Origin: Tricholomella constricta
Taxonomy: Eukaryota > Basidiomycota > Agaricomycetes > Agaricales > Lyophyllaceae
Direction of reading: 5' to 3'
NCBI GenBank assembly: GCA_013368375.1
Contig: JAACJP010000015.1
Location: forward strand, 372,001-436,000
Length of the DNA: 64,000 nt
Shown here in pieces: positions 1 to 12,381 of this stretch. Every line of letters begins with the position of its first letter. Position 1 is the first letter of the stretch. The notes below the pieces were generated by a model, which ran no database searches, was not told the origin of the DNA, and worked only from the letters and a program-made list of their open reading frames with translations. The position numbers were made by a program, and so were the translations under genes.

Positions 1-3000
1 AAAGGGGCGAGCGAGATACCTGTTGAAGATAACGCTCCATATAGGCGGTCGACACTGTAATGATGATTGGAGCTGATAAATTGCAAGAGCTTGGTATACA
101 CGTCGTTTCGCGTTTCTGGAATGGTGACTGTCACTAGAAGTCACAGAGTCCAGTTGAAAGAAGACCTGCGCACGTTCGTCACCCCGTTTCTTTGCTGACA
201 ACGTCATGCTGAGGTAAAGCTCCGCGAGTCTGTCGTGGAGAACAGAGGCCTGTTCATGTCGCTCTTCGATGACATACTCCAAAAATCGGGCCGAGATTTT
301 AAGATCGAATCCTGCAAGGAAGTCGGACACTTCTTGACGCGGTAAATCGACGTCTTCCGAGGTAAAAATCTGAGAATCAACCTCCACTTTATTGGCACGT
401 TCACATGACCAAGCTCGGAACTCACGTCAAATGCCATGTTAGGGTCTGTGGCGAAGATCCACCGTGATGTTTCGAAGATCTGTTCAAGGTGCTCTGGCCC
501 CAATTTTTGGAGGTATATTATTGAGGGCATCAGTTTGTCCTCCACGTCAGTCTCCTTCTCGCCCAGTCTGAATTAATCAGGTTACTCGGAACGCTGGGAA
601 CGCAATGAGATACTAAACGTACTGTCTCAGTAGCTCCAGAGCCTGCGCATGCATTTTCTTGCCTTTGTAAAGGTCAATAAGCTCTGCAAATTTCTGGATG
701 AAGTGAGATGCACTCAAAATTATTAAAAGCAGAATAGAGGTTTGTTTACCTGGCGTGCACGAAGATCTTCTTCTACCTCTGACACTTCACACCAGTTTGA
801 AACACGGCATAACGATCCCAACAGTGACGGTCGAATCACAAGATAGGACTTGTACAATGCGGTGTCAACGATCTGCGCACAACGCAAGAGTTGCTCAGGC
901 GTGAGGGCTGCCAAAGGTGCATTCGGTAGTGAGAAAAGTTCCTCAGTAGAAGTCTCTGATAACGGTGCAATTTCGTGGGACTGGTTTTGAGGCGTAATAT
1001 TCACAGCCTCAAGAGCTGCACCAAGCTTTGGACGACGATCAGAGAGATACCGGACTAGAGTCTCAACAGATCGATGCAGATTATCTGGTAAATGAAGGGT
1101 TATAGTTAACCACCGCATGATGTTATATTTAACAAAGCAACTACCAGGCAAGGGCTTCTTGGGCTTTCCAGTGACGGAGCCACGATCTTCGTCTTTAGTG
1201 CGCATGATCGCACCCAAGCCCGTTCCTATCCGTTCCCGTATTGATTCAGTAACAGGCGTATGACTGTCCAATGACTCCGCCGGAATGAGCTTGTCTTGGC
1301 TATCCTGGCCTTTATCTGCCTCGTTGGTAACAGACAATGAAGAGGAAGAATCACTCCGAATGGTCGTAGGACCGCCATAAAGTGGGATCCACCCTTCACG
1401 CGGAACCGATAGGCGTCCTGCGACCTGTTCAGGATACAAGGCGACGACTTTGGCAGGGTTGAAGTCGAGCTCGATGAAAGTGTCGATGGCGTCATCGAAC
1501 TTCCCATCGCGGTAATCGGAAACAGCATTAAGAGCGCGGACATGGATTCGTCTTGTGTTCTAGGATTCATTCGCGATGAGAGCAATGTAAAGACTAAACA
1601 GGCGAGTTCAGACCTTGTCGGGAAGCACGGCTTCATCGATAGTATCAAGCAAAGCAAGGGCATCGGCGTACTGGCCGTCTCGTACCAGCTCGTCTATTTG
1701 CTCAGCCCACGGTCTCATGGTGAATTGCCAGATTGTGCTACCATCCGCGGCTGCAGCTGTCCTATCTGTGGGTGTTGTGACAAGATACAGTGGTGACTTC
1801 CCCGACGGAGATGGAGTAAGCAGGCGAATGGTGGCATTGATTGCCCCTGAAGGCCCAGGGAGGCTCGTGCTGGAGACGGATGGGTTGAAAGGGAATGGAA
1901 TGTTCTGGGTTGTCAGGAGGGATATAGACGAGCGGATTTGGACCACGCTTGTTGGAATAAAGCTTGACTGAGGTTGAGCAGAAGGCCCGAGGCTCGATAG
2001 TTCTGTGGATTGTGACGGAACAGAACCAGGTGGCAGAATTGAGAAAATATAAGGCTTTACAAAGGCTGGATACATAAATGCTTGAGCGTGACCCAAAAAC
2101 AAACAGGTAAATTGATAGATACCCAGTTCCTCCGGCGGTGCAGGCCACTCAATCTTGGCCGAGCGCGATACTTTAGCGTCTGTGCCGATGACGATTCCTT
2201 CACCTAAAGTAACAACTTTTAATAATTGCCTCCATCTCATCGCTTTATGGAACGCGTACTGTCTTTGGCAATCAGAGCCTCCGTTTTGCTGATCCGCACA
2301 GAAGCTGGCTTCGGTTTCGCACCAAGTCCCAGCGTCATATACCCAGTAAGGCCGGTGAACGCGCCCATAGCACTTGCGCCGGCTGACGTGGTGACGGGAA
2401 GGGGGGTCGAAATATCAACAGCAGTCATGGTAGAAATCGAGAACATGGCGTAGTCCGTCGGCGAATATGCAAAACACGCTGTGTCGTGGTCCAGGAACGA
2501 TATTATACGCGCTGAGTGTGGAAGGGTGGCTTCCTTATCATAGCATAAGCTACCCGGTCAGATGAATATCAAGGGTCGTACTTTAACTTCTTGAGCCTCT
2601 CCATCTCTCCACGAGTAAATGACGACCTTTCTTCGACATCCCACGAGAAGTTGCGTTACCAACGTCGGGATAGGTTTGGGCTTGACAAATTCAGACCCAG
2701 AAGAGTAATCTGGTTTTATATCTAACTCCACGTGCTGTATTTCGGAATGGACTGCAAACGAGAACGCTGCTTTGGCCTTCACGAGGGGAGTCGGCGGTGA
2801 AAGGGTCGGCAGAGGGAACAAGGTGACGCCCGCCTCTTCAAGAACACTTTATTAGGAAAGTCTTGAGTGAACGAATGTTGTACTAACCGGAGAGGACGAC
2901 CAAGGAGTTAATGTCTCTAATGAATCCAAGCTGCTCAATTGATCTTCTTGCCAGACTCTTCTTGATTTCCACCAAAGTAATGGCCTCTTCGCCTTCACGG

Positions 3001-3244
3001 ACGAAGCAGAGTTGAGTCACGGATCGACCCTAGGAGTAGAAACGCATACTGTTGGTGTCCTCCACGCGGTATATGTACAAGTTTCCTGTCGACGTCCCGA
3101 CGTACAATCGATCACCTGGCATTGTAAGTTGGACAAGTTCCCTTTGGCATTCAAGCCAAGCACTGACGCACCTTGGACAGTAAGAGCATCGATCTTCTCC
3201 TTTAATCCCGAGACTATAGGCGTTGGGTATAGAAAGGGTGCCAT
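1..3244 (-). CDS. VPS39: VPS39/VAM6-like vacuolar tethering protein, partial (C-terminus beyond left edge)
   Basis: Likely the VPS39/VAM6 subunit of the HOPS tethering complex, which acts at the vacuole and late endosome. The start at 3244-3242 gives a typical N-terminus (MAPFLYPTPIVSGLKEKIDA) leading into a CNH (citron homology) domain. The first intron (gtgcgt...ccag) joins VQ to GDRLYVGTSTGNLYIYR. CNH-like sequence continues in further exons at about 3116-2890, 2832-2570, 2500-2240 and 2210-1610. Then follow a helical repeat region (1530-1140) with a family-typical segment (EQLLRCAQIVDTALYKSYL, near 880) and the central VPS39-type segment (LGPEHLEQIFE, about 500). Splicing is frame-consistent wherever I followed it. 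The C-terminal zinc-binding part expected for the family lies outside the window. I see no damage. Confidence 0.88.
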
Positions 3245-3859
3245 ACGGAAGCACAACGATGCTAACGGGCGTAACGGGCGTGGTCACTAGCGGTGGCTAG
3301 TGGACCGGTCGTGGTTGTCGCCGTTGTACCTTCGACACGTGACGTTGGACGCGTTTCGCTCCTCGGAGTCCTCCTGACCGATGACCACGATGATGCGATT
3401 GATGCTGCTCTCTCTATACGGTCCCACCCACCAGAAAATCGAAGTTTCCTTTCGTCGAAACTTGATCATCCCGGCCCGCATTGCTTATATCCACAAAGTC
3501 GGATGCGGCGACGCTTGGCTGCCTCTATCACTCGATCTCGACTTGCTATAGGCCCTAGGCGCTCTACGTCCTCACTTAGCTACTTTGGCTGCATCCAATT
3601 ACTCTCTTCGGCGACAGTCTAATAAAAGATGGTCAAGAATAACTCCTGGTCGAGATTAAATTCGCGCACAGGTCCTTCAGATCCCTTCCAGAGCTTCGGA
3701 AGGCTCCCGGGTCTGCTGAGTTATATCATATGCAGCACCTTACCTTCATGGTAATCGCTGACTCGGACCATGTCCCCTATCCTTTCAGTCAGCGGAGTTT
3801 TGCTTTTGCCTAGCGGCATCAACAGTTGATCCTCGACATTTTCTTCAGTTTCAACGACC
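3245..3859. other. Divergent intergenic region between VPS39 and MFS copy 1
   Basis: About 615 bases separate two divergently transcribed genes, so both promoters should lie here. Only short unconvincing ORFs are present. I see no clear TATA box or repeat. Confidence 0.5.
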
Positions 3860-5710
3860 ATGACGGTCCTCTGCGATGAGGAGTCTCCATTACTGCGTTC
3901 ACGGACAGAGTCTCAAATCCCCTGGTTTCAGTTTTCCATTGTGATGTTCCTTCAGCTCGCAGAGCCCCTCAGTTCCCAGGTGATATACCCCTTTGCCCCC
4001 GAGGTATAATAAGTTCCAGTGGTGTGGTTGGTCACTAAGTAACATCCATCTTAGCTTATCCGTGATCTGGGAATTACTCACGGAAATGAGAGTCATGTCG
4101 GATACTATGTTGGGCTCATGGTACGCTGGTCGTCACACATTGGTTTTCTCTATTTTAAAATTTCACAGCAATCACTATTTTATTTGGCAGAGGCAATAGG
4201 CGTGCTCTATTGGAGTAGGATGTCAGACCACTTCGGCCGCAAGCCGATTATTCTGGTCGGTTTGGCTGGGTTGTCTGTGTCTTCCTTGTGCTTTGGCCTG
4301 TCGAGAAGCTTTTGGAGTCTTGTCTTGAGGCAAGTACTCATTCCCTCACGACATTTATCAGAAATTTAATTGAAATATATTTACAGTCGATGTCTCAGTG
4401 GTGCATTGAGTATCCGCTTCTCACTCCGTGTCTTTCCCGTTGATCTAACGTCAATATGAGATGGGAATGTCGGTGTAATCAAAACGTCAGTCGACGGCCA
4501 TCTCTTGATTCTTTTGTTGCTTATAACCTGGTGTTCAGAATGATGTCAGAATTGACGGACGCGAAAAACCTTCCGAGGGTAATTGTTTATTATCGCGTTC
4601 ATAACATTTAACTCACCACGCCCATAAGCTATGGGCGTTCATGCCACTTTCATGGTCTATCGGGGTCACAGTTAGCATTGTCATTCTCTTAGGAGCCAGA
4701 CTGTCGCTAAAACTCTTGCTACAGCTTGGCCCCATGATTGGCGGCTACCTCTCTCGGCCTGCGGAACGTTTCCCTAGCCTTTTTGGCCAGAACGAGTTCT
4801 TCAAGCTGTACCCATACTTCCTTCCTTGTGCCTTTCCTGCTGCATTCTCTGCTATTTCCTGGATCATTACATTCTACTTCCTCAAAGAGACGGTAAAATC
4901 GCCCGTTCCCATATTCCAGCTCCTCAAACGGAGAAAAAATGGCCCAATTGAGGCCTGTTCATTGAACGAACAGCCCATCGCATTGCGGTCCATTCTTGTT
5001 CCAAGGGTGATCATCGCAGTGGGCAACTACGCCTTCGTAGCCCTCATCGAAATTGCCTTCCGCGCCATCCAGCCTCTTTTTTTCGCAACGCCCATGGAGT
5101 TTGGGGGCCTGGGTCTGCCTCCTTCCAGCATTGGCATCATACTGTCTGTTTCCGGTGCTCTGGCCGGAGTCGTACAGGTCTTCTTCTTCGCGAGGATTTA
5201 CAACTTTCTGGGATCCAAGAGAACATTCGTGGCGGGGATGGTGTCGTCCGCGCCATTGTTCCTTACGTTTCCGATTACAAGTTTCCTAGGAAGGACGCGT
5301 GGTTTCACCACTTTGTTATGGGTCATGATAGGCGTTCAAGCCATACTTCCCCTTGGATTCGGCGTGTCTTTTGGTGAGGGAATCAATCGTTATAATTACC
5401 GCCCGCTCACTGAGATGCAGGTGCAATCTTCATGTACATCACTGCAGCTCCGCCTAGTCGAGCTGCTCTGGGTGCGACACACGGCTTAAGTCAGGTGCGG
5501 GCCACATCTAACACCGTCATCTGCTCTTGTTAACCCACCCCTCAGATGGCTATAAGCATCGTGAGGGCTATTGGGCCTGCCGCTTCTAATGGGCTGTTTT
5601 CCTTGTCCATCGAACACGACTACTTGGGCGGATATCTTGTTTATTACATCCTATTCGCGGTAGCATGTATTGGGATGGCCCTCTCTTCATTCCTTCCGCG
5701 AAAGGTGTAG
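3860..5710 (+). CDS. MFS transporter, DHA1 type, tandem copy 1
   Basis: Twelve-TM proton antiporter-type membrane protein of the DHA1 (multidrug/ZIF1-like) group; substrate unknown. The start at 3860 gives a short tail (MTVLCDEESPLL) before TM1 (IPWFQFSIVMFLQL). Exons I can join include 3860-4003, 4055-4120 and 4169-4329, followed by small exons reading ALNGNVGVIKT, SELTDAKNLPR and LWAFMPLSWSIG, then LGPMIGGYLSRP. MFS motif A is visible as SRMSDHFGRKP. The long exon at about 4728-5375 carries TM5-TM10; two short exons encode AIFMYITAAP and MAISIVRAIGPAA; the stop is TAG at 5708-5710. The intron after exon 3 starts with GC (gcaagt) instead of GT. The gene appears intact and is closest to copy 2 downstream. 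Confidence 0.88.
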
Positions 5711-6277
5711 AATTGACACAGGTCTTTTACTGAATCCCTTCAGGAATATAGTGGTGTGTCCACCGAGGCAATTCACCGACCGTCTGCCTTCAAAGCAGAC
5801 AAATTGATCCGAGTTTCTTTATCTTATCGCGCGGAACACGTGAGCTCGGATGAGTGCAAGCCAAGTTCTGAATCTCAAGTGACAGCCAAGGTCGGCCCAT
5901 CATAGAAATATCAAGACCATCCGTGGATGCGCACTCACCGAAAAAATGGTCTGTATAGTTGTAACAGAGGGAAACTCGCAACAAAAAAACCATCGAAGCA
6001 GGCTTCCTCAGTTTGACGATAGTTTGTCTCCGGCTCTCCGTCGATCTCGACCAGCTGTCTGTATTGGGGTGCTCTGGATGCTCATAACGGATGCTCGCCG
6101 ACAGCTTCTCTTGATCTTCTATACCGACGCGAATAGTGCCTTCAAATTGCTTCCAAACGTCAGAATGACGGGTCCGCTGAGTTCTATTACAGTATGTACC
6201 ACCCCTATCCCACGCCTCTCAGCTGGTGCTTTTGTGGAGCTGCGCTGCTTTCACTGGCGGACGACTTTTCATTTCTA
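5711..6277. other. Intergenic spacer between MFS copies 1 and 2
   Basis: About 570 bases with only short ORFs that resemble no protein I know. It should hold the promoter of copy 2. I see nothing else in it. Confidence 0.45.
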
Positions 6278-8196
6278 ATGACCATGAGGACCCACCTTGA
6301 CGAACTATCTCCGTTACTTTCCCCACGAACTGGCTCCAAAATCCCTTGGTTTCAATTCTCCATTCTGATGCTGGTTCAGCTCTCCGATCCCTTCAGTTCT
6401 CAAGTCATCTACCCCTTCGTCCCCGAGGTACGGTCGGTTCTAGATACTTGGTGGCAGTTCAGCCTCTTAGCATCATTCCTGTTTAATAGCTTATTCGAGA
6501 CCTGGGAATTACACGCGGCAATGAGAGTCACGTTGGTTACTACATCGGGCTTATGGTAGGTCTCTATCAACACTTTTGTTTTACTTATGCTGAATTTGTT
6601 CACAGCAATCGCTGTTTTACCTAGCGCAAGCAATAGGCGTACTCTCATGGAGTCGCATGTCAGACCATTTTGGCCGCAAACCGAGTATTCTTATCGGTTT
6701 GGCTGGGGTGTCCGTGTCTTCATTCTGTTTTGGCCTCTCAAAAAGTTTTTGGAGTCTCGTTCTGAGGCAAGCCTTCTTTTACCTCTTGCGATTCCGGATT
6801 CCTGACAGACATTCCTCGCAGCCGATGTCTTAGTGGTGCATTTAGTGTGTGGTTCCGATTCATCGCTGTGTCTGGACCTAACGTCCGAGCGGTTATAAGA
6901 TGGAAATGTCGGGGTAATCAAAACGTCAGTTCATAATTCTTTTCTGGTCTCTCAATACCCATGCGATGCCTCTTCAGTATGATGGCGGAATTGACGGACA
7001 CAGACCAGTTACCAAAGGTGAATACTCGTTATTCACCAGTTTATGACACTCGTCGAGCTCAATATATCCACGAGTTATGGGCGTTGTTGCCCCTTTCCTC
7101 GTCTATGGCAGTAGCGGTAAGCACGTACATCTTATACTGGCCACGCATCTGCAAAACCTTCCTGCACAGGTTGGACCTTTAATTGGCGGCTACCTCTCTC
7201 GACCTGCGGATCGTTTTCCTCGTCTCTTTGGCCACAACCAGTTCTTTAAAACGTATCCATACTTCCTTCCCTGCGCATTTCCTGCTGCACTCTCCGCCAT
7301 TTCCTGGATAGTTACATTCTATCTACTGGAAGAGACTGTCAAATCCCCTGCTCCTATATCCCAACTATTTCAACGACGAAAATTTCAGAACGTCGATGGT
7401 CCAGTTCGCGTCGGTGTATCGACTCTTGCCTCCGACAAGCCAGCCGCGCTGCGTTCCGTGCTCATTCCGAGGGTGATCATTGCGGTGGGCAATTATGCCC
7501 TCGTAGCCCTTATTGCAATTGCCTTCCGCGCCATCCAACCTCTTTTCTTTGCGACCCCCATCGAGTTCGGGGGCTTGGGCTTGCCTCCCTCGAAGATCGG
7601 CGTCATACTCTCCCTGTCCGGAGTTCTCGCGGGGGTTGTCCAGGTCTTTCTCTCAGCCAGGATTCACAACCGCCTGGGCTCTAAAAAGACATTTGTGGTG
7701 GGCCTTACGACTTCCGCGCCATTGTTTCTTACGTTTCCGATTGCAAGTGCTCTCGCAAAAGCGTGTGGCTTCAACGCATTTCTGTGGGGAATCATTGGTG
7801 TCCAAGCATTACTCTCTCTTGGGTTTGGCATGTCATTTGGTAAGGGCGTGCACCACTATTGTTTCCTCGTTGCTTACTTCACTTACCCACAGGCGCTATC
7901 TTCATGTACATTACTGCGGCATCACCTAATCGAGCTTCGCTAGGTGCGACGCATGGCCTAAGTCAAGTGCGTCTATGCCCTGTATCGTCATGCGCGTTTC
8001 TCGAATCTCACTCTACAATCAGATGTCGATAAGCATTGTCAGGGCTATTGGACCCGCTGCTGCCAATGGGCTCTTTTCCTTCTCCATCGAACATGGTTAT
8101 CTGGACGGATATCTCGTCTTTTATGTCCTATTTGTTGTGACGTGCGTCGGGATGTCATTCACCACGCTCCTCCCACGAAAGGTGTGGAATCAATAA
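6278..8196 (+). CDS. MFS transporter, DHA1 type, tandem copy 2
   Basis: Second tandem paralogue with the same exon layout as copy 1. The start at 6278 gives MTMRTHLDELSPLLSP before TM1 (IPWFQFSILMLVQL). Motif A is SRMSDHFGRKP. Shared landmarks include SGAFNGNVGVIKT, LIGGYLSRPADRFPRLFG, YPYFLPCAFPAALSAISW, ETVKSPAP, VIIAVGNYALVALIAIAFR and FGGLGLPPSKIGVILSLSG. The last exon encodes MSISIVRAIGPAAANGLF and ends FTTLLPRKVWNQ. The intron after LSKSFWSLVL again has a GC donor (gcaagc), at the same place as in copy 1. It appears intact. Similarity to copy 1 is high in coding and even in some intron sequence, which suggests a recent duplication or gene conversion. Confidence 0.88.
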
Positions 8197-8694
8197 ACAC
8201 ATCTCAACGCTTACTGCGATCGTGCTTTAAGGCTCCGGCAAGCCCAAGCGTGCTATGCTGCGAGTCGCCTAGTAAGATTTCGCTAACTAAATCAAGGTCC
8301 TGCCCTGTGTATCGAAACGAGAAGCGCACGAGCCTCGAATCATGTGAGTCAAGGGGTAATGACAAGTACAATATTATATAACACCATTATCTTCTGCCTC
8401 AGATATTGTTCGCTGCAGCGAACGATCTGAATAATCTCAGAACATCCCATCAAGCAAAACCCTTCGTACCGTATGTCGATGGAAACATGAGCAAATCGAT
8501 CGCAGGACAGAGGCGTCCCCGCCGCATTCGGAGCAGGAACCACAACAGGAAATACCTTTGCTCTTCGGTCCCTGGCCAGCCGCTAGGGGCATCTTCCCGT
8601 CTTCAAAGCGAACAACGAGTCCGCTATTACTCACTCACATGTAACGTGTCGCTGCGGATATCGCATGCTGCCCAAAACTCCCCTGTACTTCTCC
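8197..8694. other. Intergenic spacer between MFS copies 2 and 3
   Basis: About 500 bases with short ORFs only. No gene or repeat recognised. An in-frame upstream ATG at 8665 could add ten residues to copy 3. Confidence 0.4.
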
Positions 8695-9883
8695 ATGGAC
8701 ACCCTGATCAGCGAAGTAACTCCTTTGCTGCAATCTGTCAAAAGGATCCCGTGGTTTCAGCTGTCGATATTACTCTTCCTCCAGGTTGTGGAGCCTCTCA
8801 CGTCGCAAGTCGTTAACCCATTTGCGCCTGAGGTATGTGTCGCAATGACCATTATGATAGCTTTCCGTCGGCTAAACCGGGTATAAGCTATTAAGAGATA
8901 TTGGCTTCACGTCCGGGAGTGAGAATCGCGTTGAATACTATGTTGGACTTTTGGTATGTTTAACGCAACGTCATTGTGCTGACGAATTGATAGAAAGAGC
9001 AGCCTATTGCCTACTTCAATAGCGTTCTTTTTTCTACTTCGCTGAAGCGATGACGGTGCTTCACTGGAGCAGGGTGTCTGATCAGGTTGGTCGCAGACCA
9101 GTCATTCTCATTGGATTACTTGGCTCGATATTGTCCATGCTATGCCTTGGCCTATCAAAATCATTTTGGGGCCTTCTTTTAAGGTGAGTTCTTTATACTG
9201 CTGCATCCTACTGAAATCTGTTAAACAAGTGTGCAAAGCCGCTGTATCAGCGGTGCATTAGGTATGTGACAACTCACTGGGTTCTGGTGTCCTTCCTTAA
9301 CGATATCATTTAGGTGGAAAAATTGGTGTTATCAGGAGGTAGGCTGGCAGCGCCGACGTTGAAACAAATCACTGACAATCTGGACTCGTAGCATGATGGC
9401 TGAGATGGTTGACACTGCCGATTTGGCGCGGGTGAGATAGCACAATCATCCGCCAGTCTATGCCCATGATCTGACCCTTATTTCACAAGATATACGCATT
9501 TACGCCACTTGCATGGTCCACGGGAGCAACGGTGAAGAAAATGTTCCAAGTCGATTTCACTTTTCTAAATGTCGAGCAGATTGGCCCACTGATCGGAGGC
9601 TACCTCTCTCAACCGACGAAGCGTTGTCCAGACATCTACAGTCAAATTGATTTTTTAAAATCATATCCATACTTTCTAGCCTGCATCGTCCCTACAGCAC
9701 TTTCGGTCATCTCGTTCCTCGTTACGTACTTTTTTCTGCAGGAAACAGTCAAGTCCCCTGCCCCTGTATCGGTTATCTTCCGTTCGCCGAAGAGCGAAAA
9801 TGTTTCAACGCTCAGCGGCGTTGAGACATCTGCCGTTGTACCCCAGTTGTCCTCGAAGCCTCTAGAACTCCTGACGACTCTCC

Positions 9884-9895
9884 CCCAGTCCTATC
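9884..9895. repeat. Left copy of 12-bp direct repeat (target-site duplication)
   Basis: CCCAGTCCTATC, identical to 11097-11108. It is part of the transporter coding sequence, in frame. Confidence 0.85.
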
Positions 9896-11096
9896 GGGCA
9901 AACAGAAAAAGCCGTGGCGCTGCCGTGCACGGCCGTGTATGACCTTGCAGTGCCGTGCATCTTGTGCCGTGGCAGTACATGTGCCGTGTATAGACCGTGC
10001 ATGTACCGTGAACGATCGAGGTACTGCGTTCAGTGCAGTGCCGTGTTGCGTGAACTTGCATGATATTGGTTTCAGGAAAAATAATGAAGATATCTATATT
10101 AGAATTGTGATTCCTGTCCGTCAGTACTACCGGCAGTCAAAAAAGAATTGCACTTCAGTTTTTTGTCTTGCCCAAGGGCGGTGGCCTTGGTCGTCGCCTC
10201 TCGTCACTGTCAGGAGGAGGAGTCAGAGAAACACACTAAAACCATGATGAAGTCTTTACTGGAAGAGGTGTGTAAGCTAGGTAGGAAAAAAACCGGTCCG
10301 TTGCAGTGGCCGGAACTCGATCCTCGATCACATTCTCCATCATCCCAAAAGCTCAGAGAGCACCGTGTGCCCCTGTTGAGGTCCATGTAGGTGCCGTGTA
10401 AGCCTGTAGAAGTATTCAAAGAGCAGTGTCATTCCGTGCCATACCCCTTGCAGGTGCCGTGCGTACCTCAGTGCCATGCAGTTGCCGTGCAGTACCGTGC
10501 AGGTGCCGTGCAGTACCATGCAGTACCATGAGCAGTACCCTGGATGTGCCGTGCAGTACCGTGGAGGTTCCGTGTCGCACCGTGCTGTTCTACATGATAC
10601 AGTGAGTATGTTATGGTAAAGCTCAGCCTATACGCATGAGAAACGCACACTAAGATGAGCGCTCTAACGACGGTCTGACAGAGCAGGCAAGGTCAGCCGG
10701 AGGGCTGGGGGTAGAGTCTGTAGTAAGTCAGCAACTTACCAATGTTTGCGATAAACGATAACTTTATCCTGTCACAGTGTGCTATTATAAACAATGTAGA
10801 GAGCCAGTTTGAGCTCTCTACTTTCGGAGCGGAACAGTCACCCCGACAAAAGCCTGTGAAACGTTACTGTCAAAGCAAAGCACGATTTGGATGTGATTCA
10901 CGCAGCATTCGAGATTGAACTATCAGAAGAGATGATTTGACACTGTATTCCCGCCGAATCGTCAGCTTTAACTGTCACTAATGTAAAGATTTCTGCAGTC
11001 CTACTACCGTGCCATCCTTCACCTGCCGTGCGAGACATATTATTCCGTGGCACGGAAGCACGGCAGCCACGGCATTGCCACGGTAAATTTCTTGTG
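9896..11096. mobile_element. Non-autonomous DNA-transposon-like insert (MITE-like, 1,201 bp)
   Basis: This segment sits between two identical 12-bp repeats inside MFS copy 3. Its ends form imperfect inverted repeats. From the left end, about 16 bases in, it reads CCGTGGCGCTGCCGTG; the reverse complement of the right end, about 13 bases in, reads CCGTGGCAATGCCGTG. Many degenerate copies of a GTGCCGTGCAG-like motif lie near the left end (9910-10030) and in a dense block at 10440-10580, with inverted copies at the right end (11010-11080). Such subterminal repeats are typical of transposase-binding regions in hAT-like and KDZ/Zisupton-like elements. No transposase ORF is present. A 12-bp duplication is longer than the 8-9 bp usual for those groups, so I leave the superfamily open. 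Confidence 0.72.
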
Positions 11097-11108
11097 CCCA
11101 GTCCTATC
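11097..11108. repeat. Right copy of 12-bp direct repeat (target-site duplication)
   Basis: CCCAGTCCTATC, identical to 9884-9895. The transporter reading frame resumes through this copy. Confidence 0.85.
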
Positions 11109-12381
11109 AGAGCCTACATATTGATGGCCCCGCGCCCAATGGCGTTCTTCAGTCCACTTTCGCATCCCGTATAGCTCTCGAGCCTAGCATAAAACCAGGC
11201 TCAGTCGTCAATAGTGTCCTTCAATCGACAAATACCCTGGACACCTCGGCACCGTTTTTTGGGACCGTTACATCTGAGACCGCATCCAATTTGCTGCCAA
11301 TTGACTCCAACAAACTCCCAGCACCTCCTTCGAACTTCCTCCAAATTCCAAACGGCCAGGTACTCCGTGGTCTTGCTGTGTCTGCCGTCGTGTCTCGATT
11401 ACCCATTGATCCTAATCAACTACTACCACTGCGAGCTCTCCTCACTCGACAGGTGGTCATCGCCCTTGGAAATTACGCCTTCATGTCCCTCGTAGACATC
11501 GCCTTCCGCGAAATCCAACCACTCTTTCTTGCAGCCCCAGTTTCTCTAGGTGGCCTGGGTATGCCTCCGTCAATGATCGCCAACATCCTCTCTGTGCGCG
11601 GAGTTCTCGACGGGTGCATTCAGATGTTGTTTTTTGCAAAGGTACACAATCACCTGGGCTCAAAGAACACGTTTTTGGTTGGAGTGGCGTTGTCTGTTCC
11701 GTTGTTCCTCGTTTTCCCTATTACGAGCTTGTTGGCGAAGACACAGGGGTTCGGCATCCTTCTACTGGCGGCGGTTGGTTTGCAGGCCATACTTCCTATT
11801 GGATTCAGCCTTTCCTCTGGTGAGAAAGCACTACGTTGAAGCTTTTTTCATTAACTCCTTGACCTTCAGGAGCTATTTTTATGTACATAACTGCGGCCGC
11901 GCCTAGTCATAAATCAATTGGCGCCACAAATGGCTTAAGCCAGGTAAATTTCGCCCCTCGGAATTGGAGACAGCTGTCCATCTGATGTCCGTTACACACA
12001 TAGATGCTCGTGAATCATATGATGGGAATCGTACCAGGTATCGCGAAAGGGTTGTTTTCGCTCTCAACAGAAAGGCAAATCCTAGGTGGATACCTCGTTT
12101 ATTACGTCCTTGCAGCCATTGCGGTGTTGTCAATCTTAGCAGGCTCGTTCCTACCTCGCAAACTATGGAATGATTAGAGGCCCTAGATATGCTCTTTAGA
12201 TTTCCTGCCGCCACAACTTTATCCTTGATAGCCGGCCGCGGTCTGCCTGACAGGTATTTGTATCCTTACGTTTCATCTGCCCATGTCCTCCCTGAAAAGC
12301 GTCTGTCAATCCTTGGGTACAAGGGGTTATCGTCATCAATTTTTATGGTGTTAAAACGCATCCCTCCCGCAGACGAAGGTC

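Larger units (their letters stand above)
8695..12177 (+). pseudogene. MFS transporter, DHA1 type, tandem copy 3, interrupted by a 1.2-kb insertion
   Basis: Third paralogue. Its start (MDTLISEVTPLLQ) aligns with copies 1 and 2 and precedes TM1 (IPWFQLSILLFLQ). Motif A reads SRVSDQVGRRPVIL, and the intron after SFWGLLL has a normal GT donor. Coding runs through LIGGYLSQPTKRC, YPYFLACIVPTALSVIS and ETVKSPAPVSVIF to ELLTTLPQSY at 9895. A 1,201-base insert follows. The reading resumes at 11108 in exactly the right frame if the insert and one repeat copy are removed (QSYQSLHIDG), continuing through VVIALGNYAFMSLVDIAFR and FPITSLLAKTQG to LAGSFLPRKLWND and TAG at 12177. Apart from the insert I find no stop or frameshift, so the inactivation looks young. 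As it stands, the transcript would terminate inside the insert at about 9942. Confidence 0.82.

Noticed and set aside
9888..11101. The insert in MFS copy 3 as a long intron
   Set aside because: The repeat contains CAGTCC, so GT (9888) and AG (11101) can be found, but that join removes 1,214 bases and shifts the frame by one relative to the exact restoration. Size and repeat structure also fit a transposon better.
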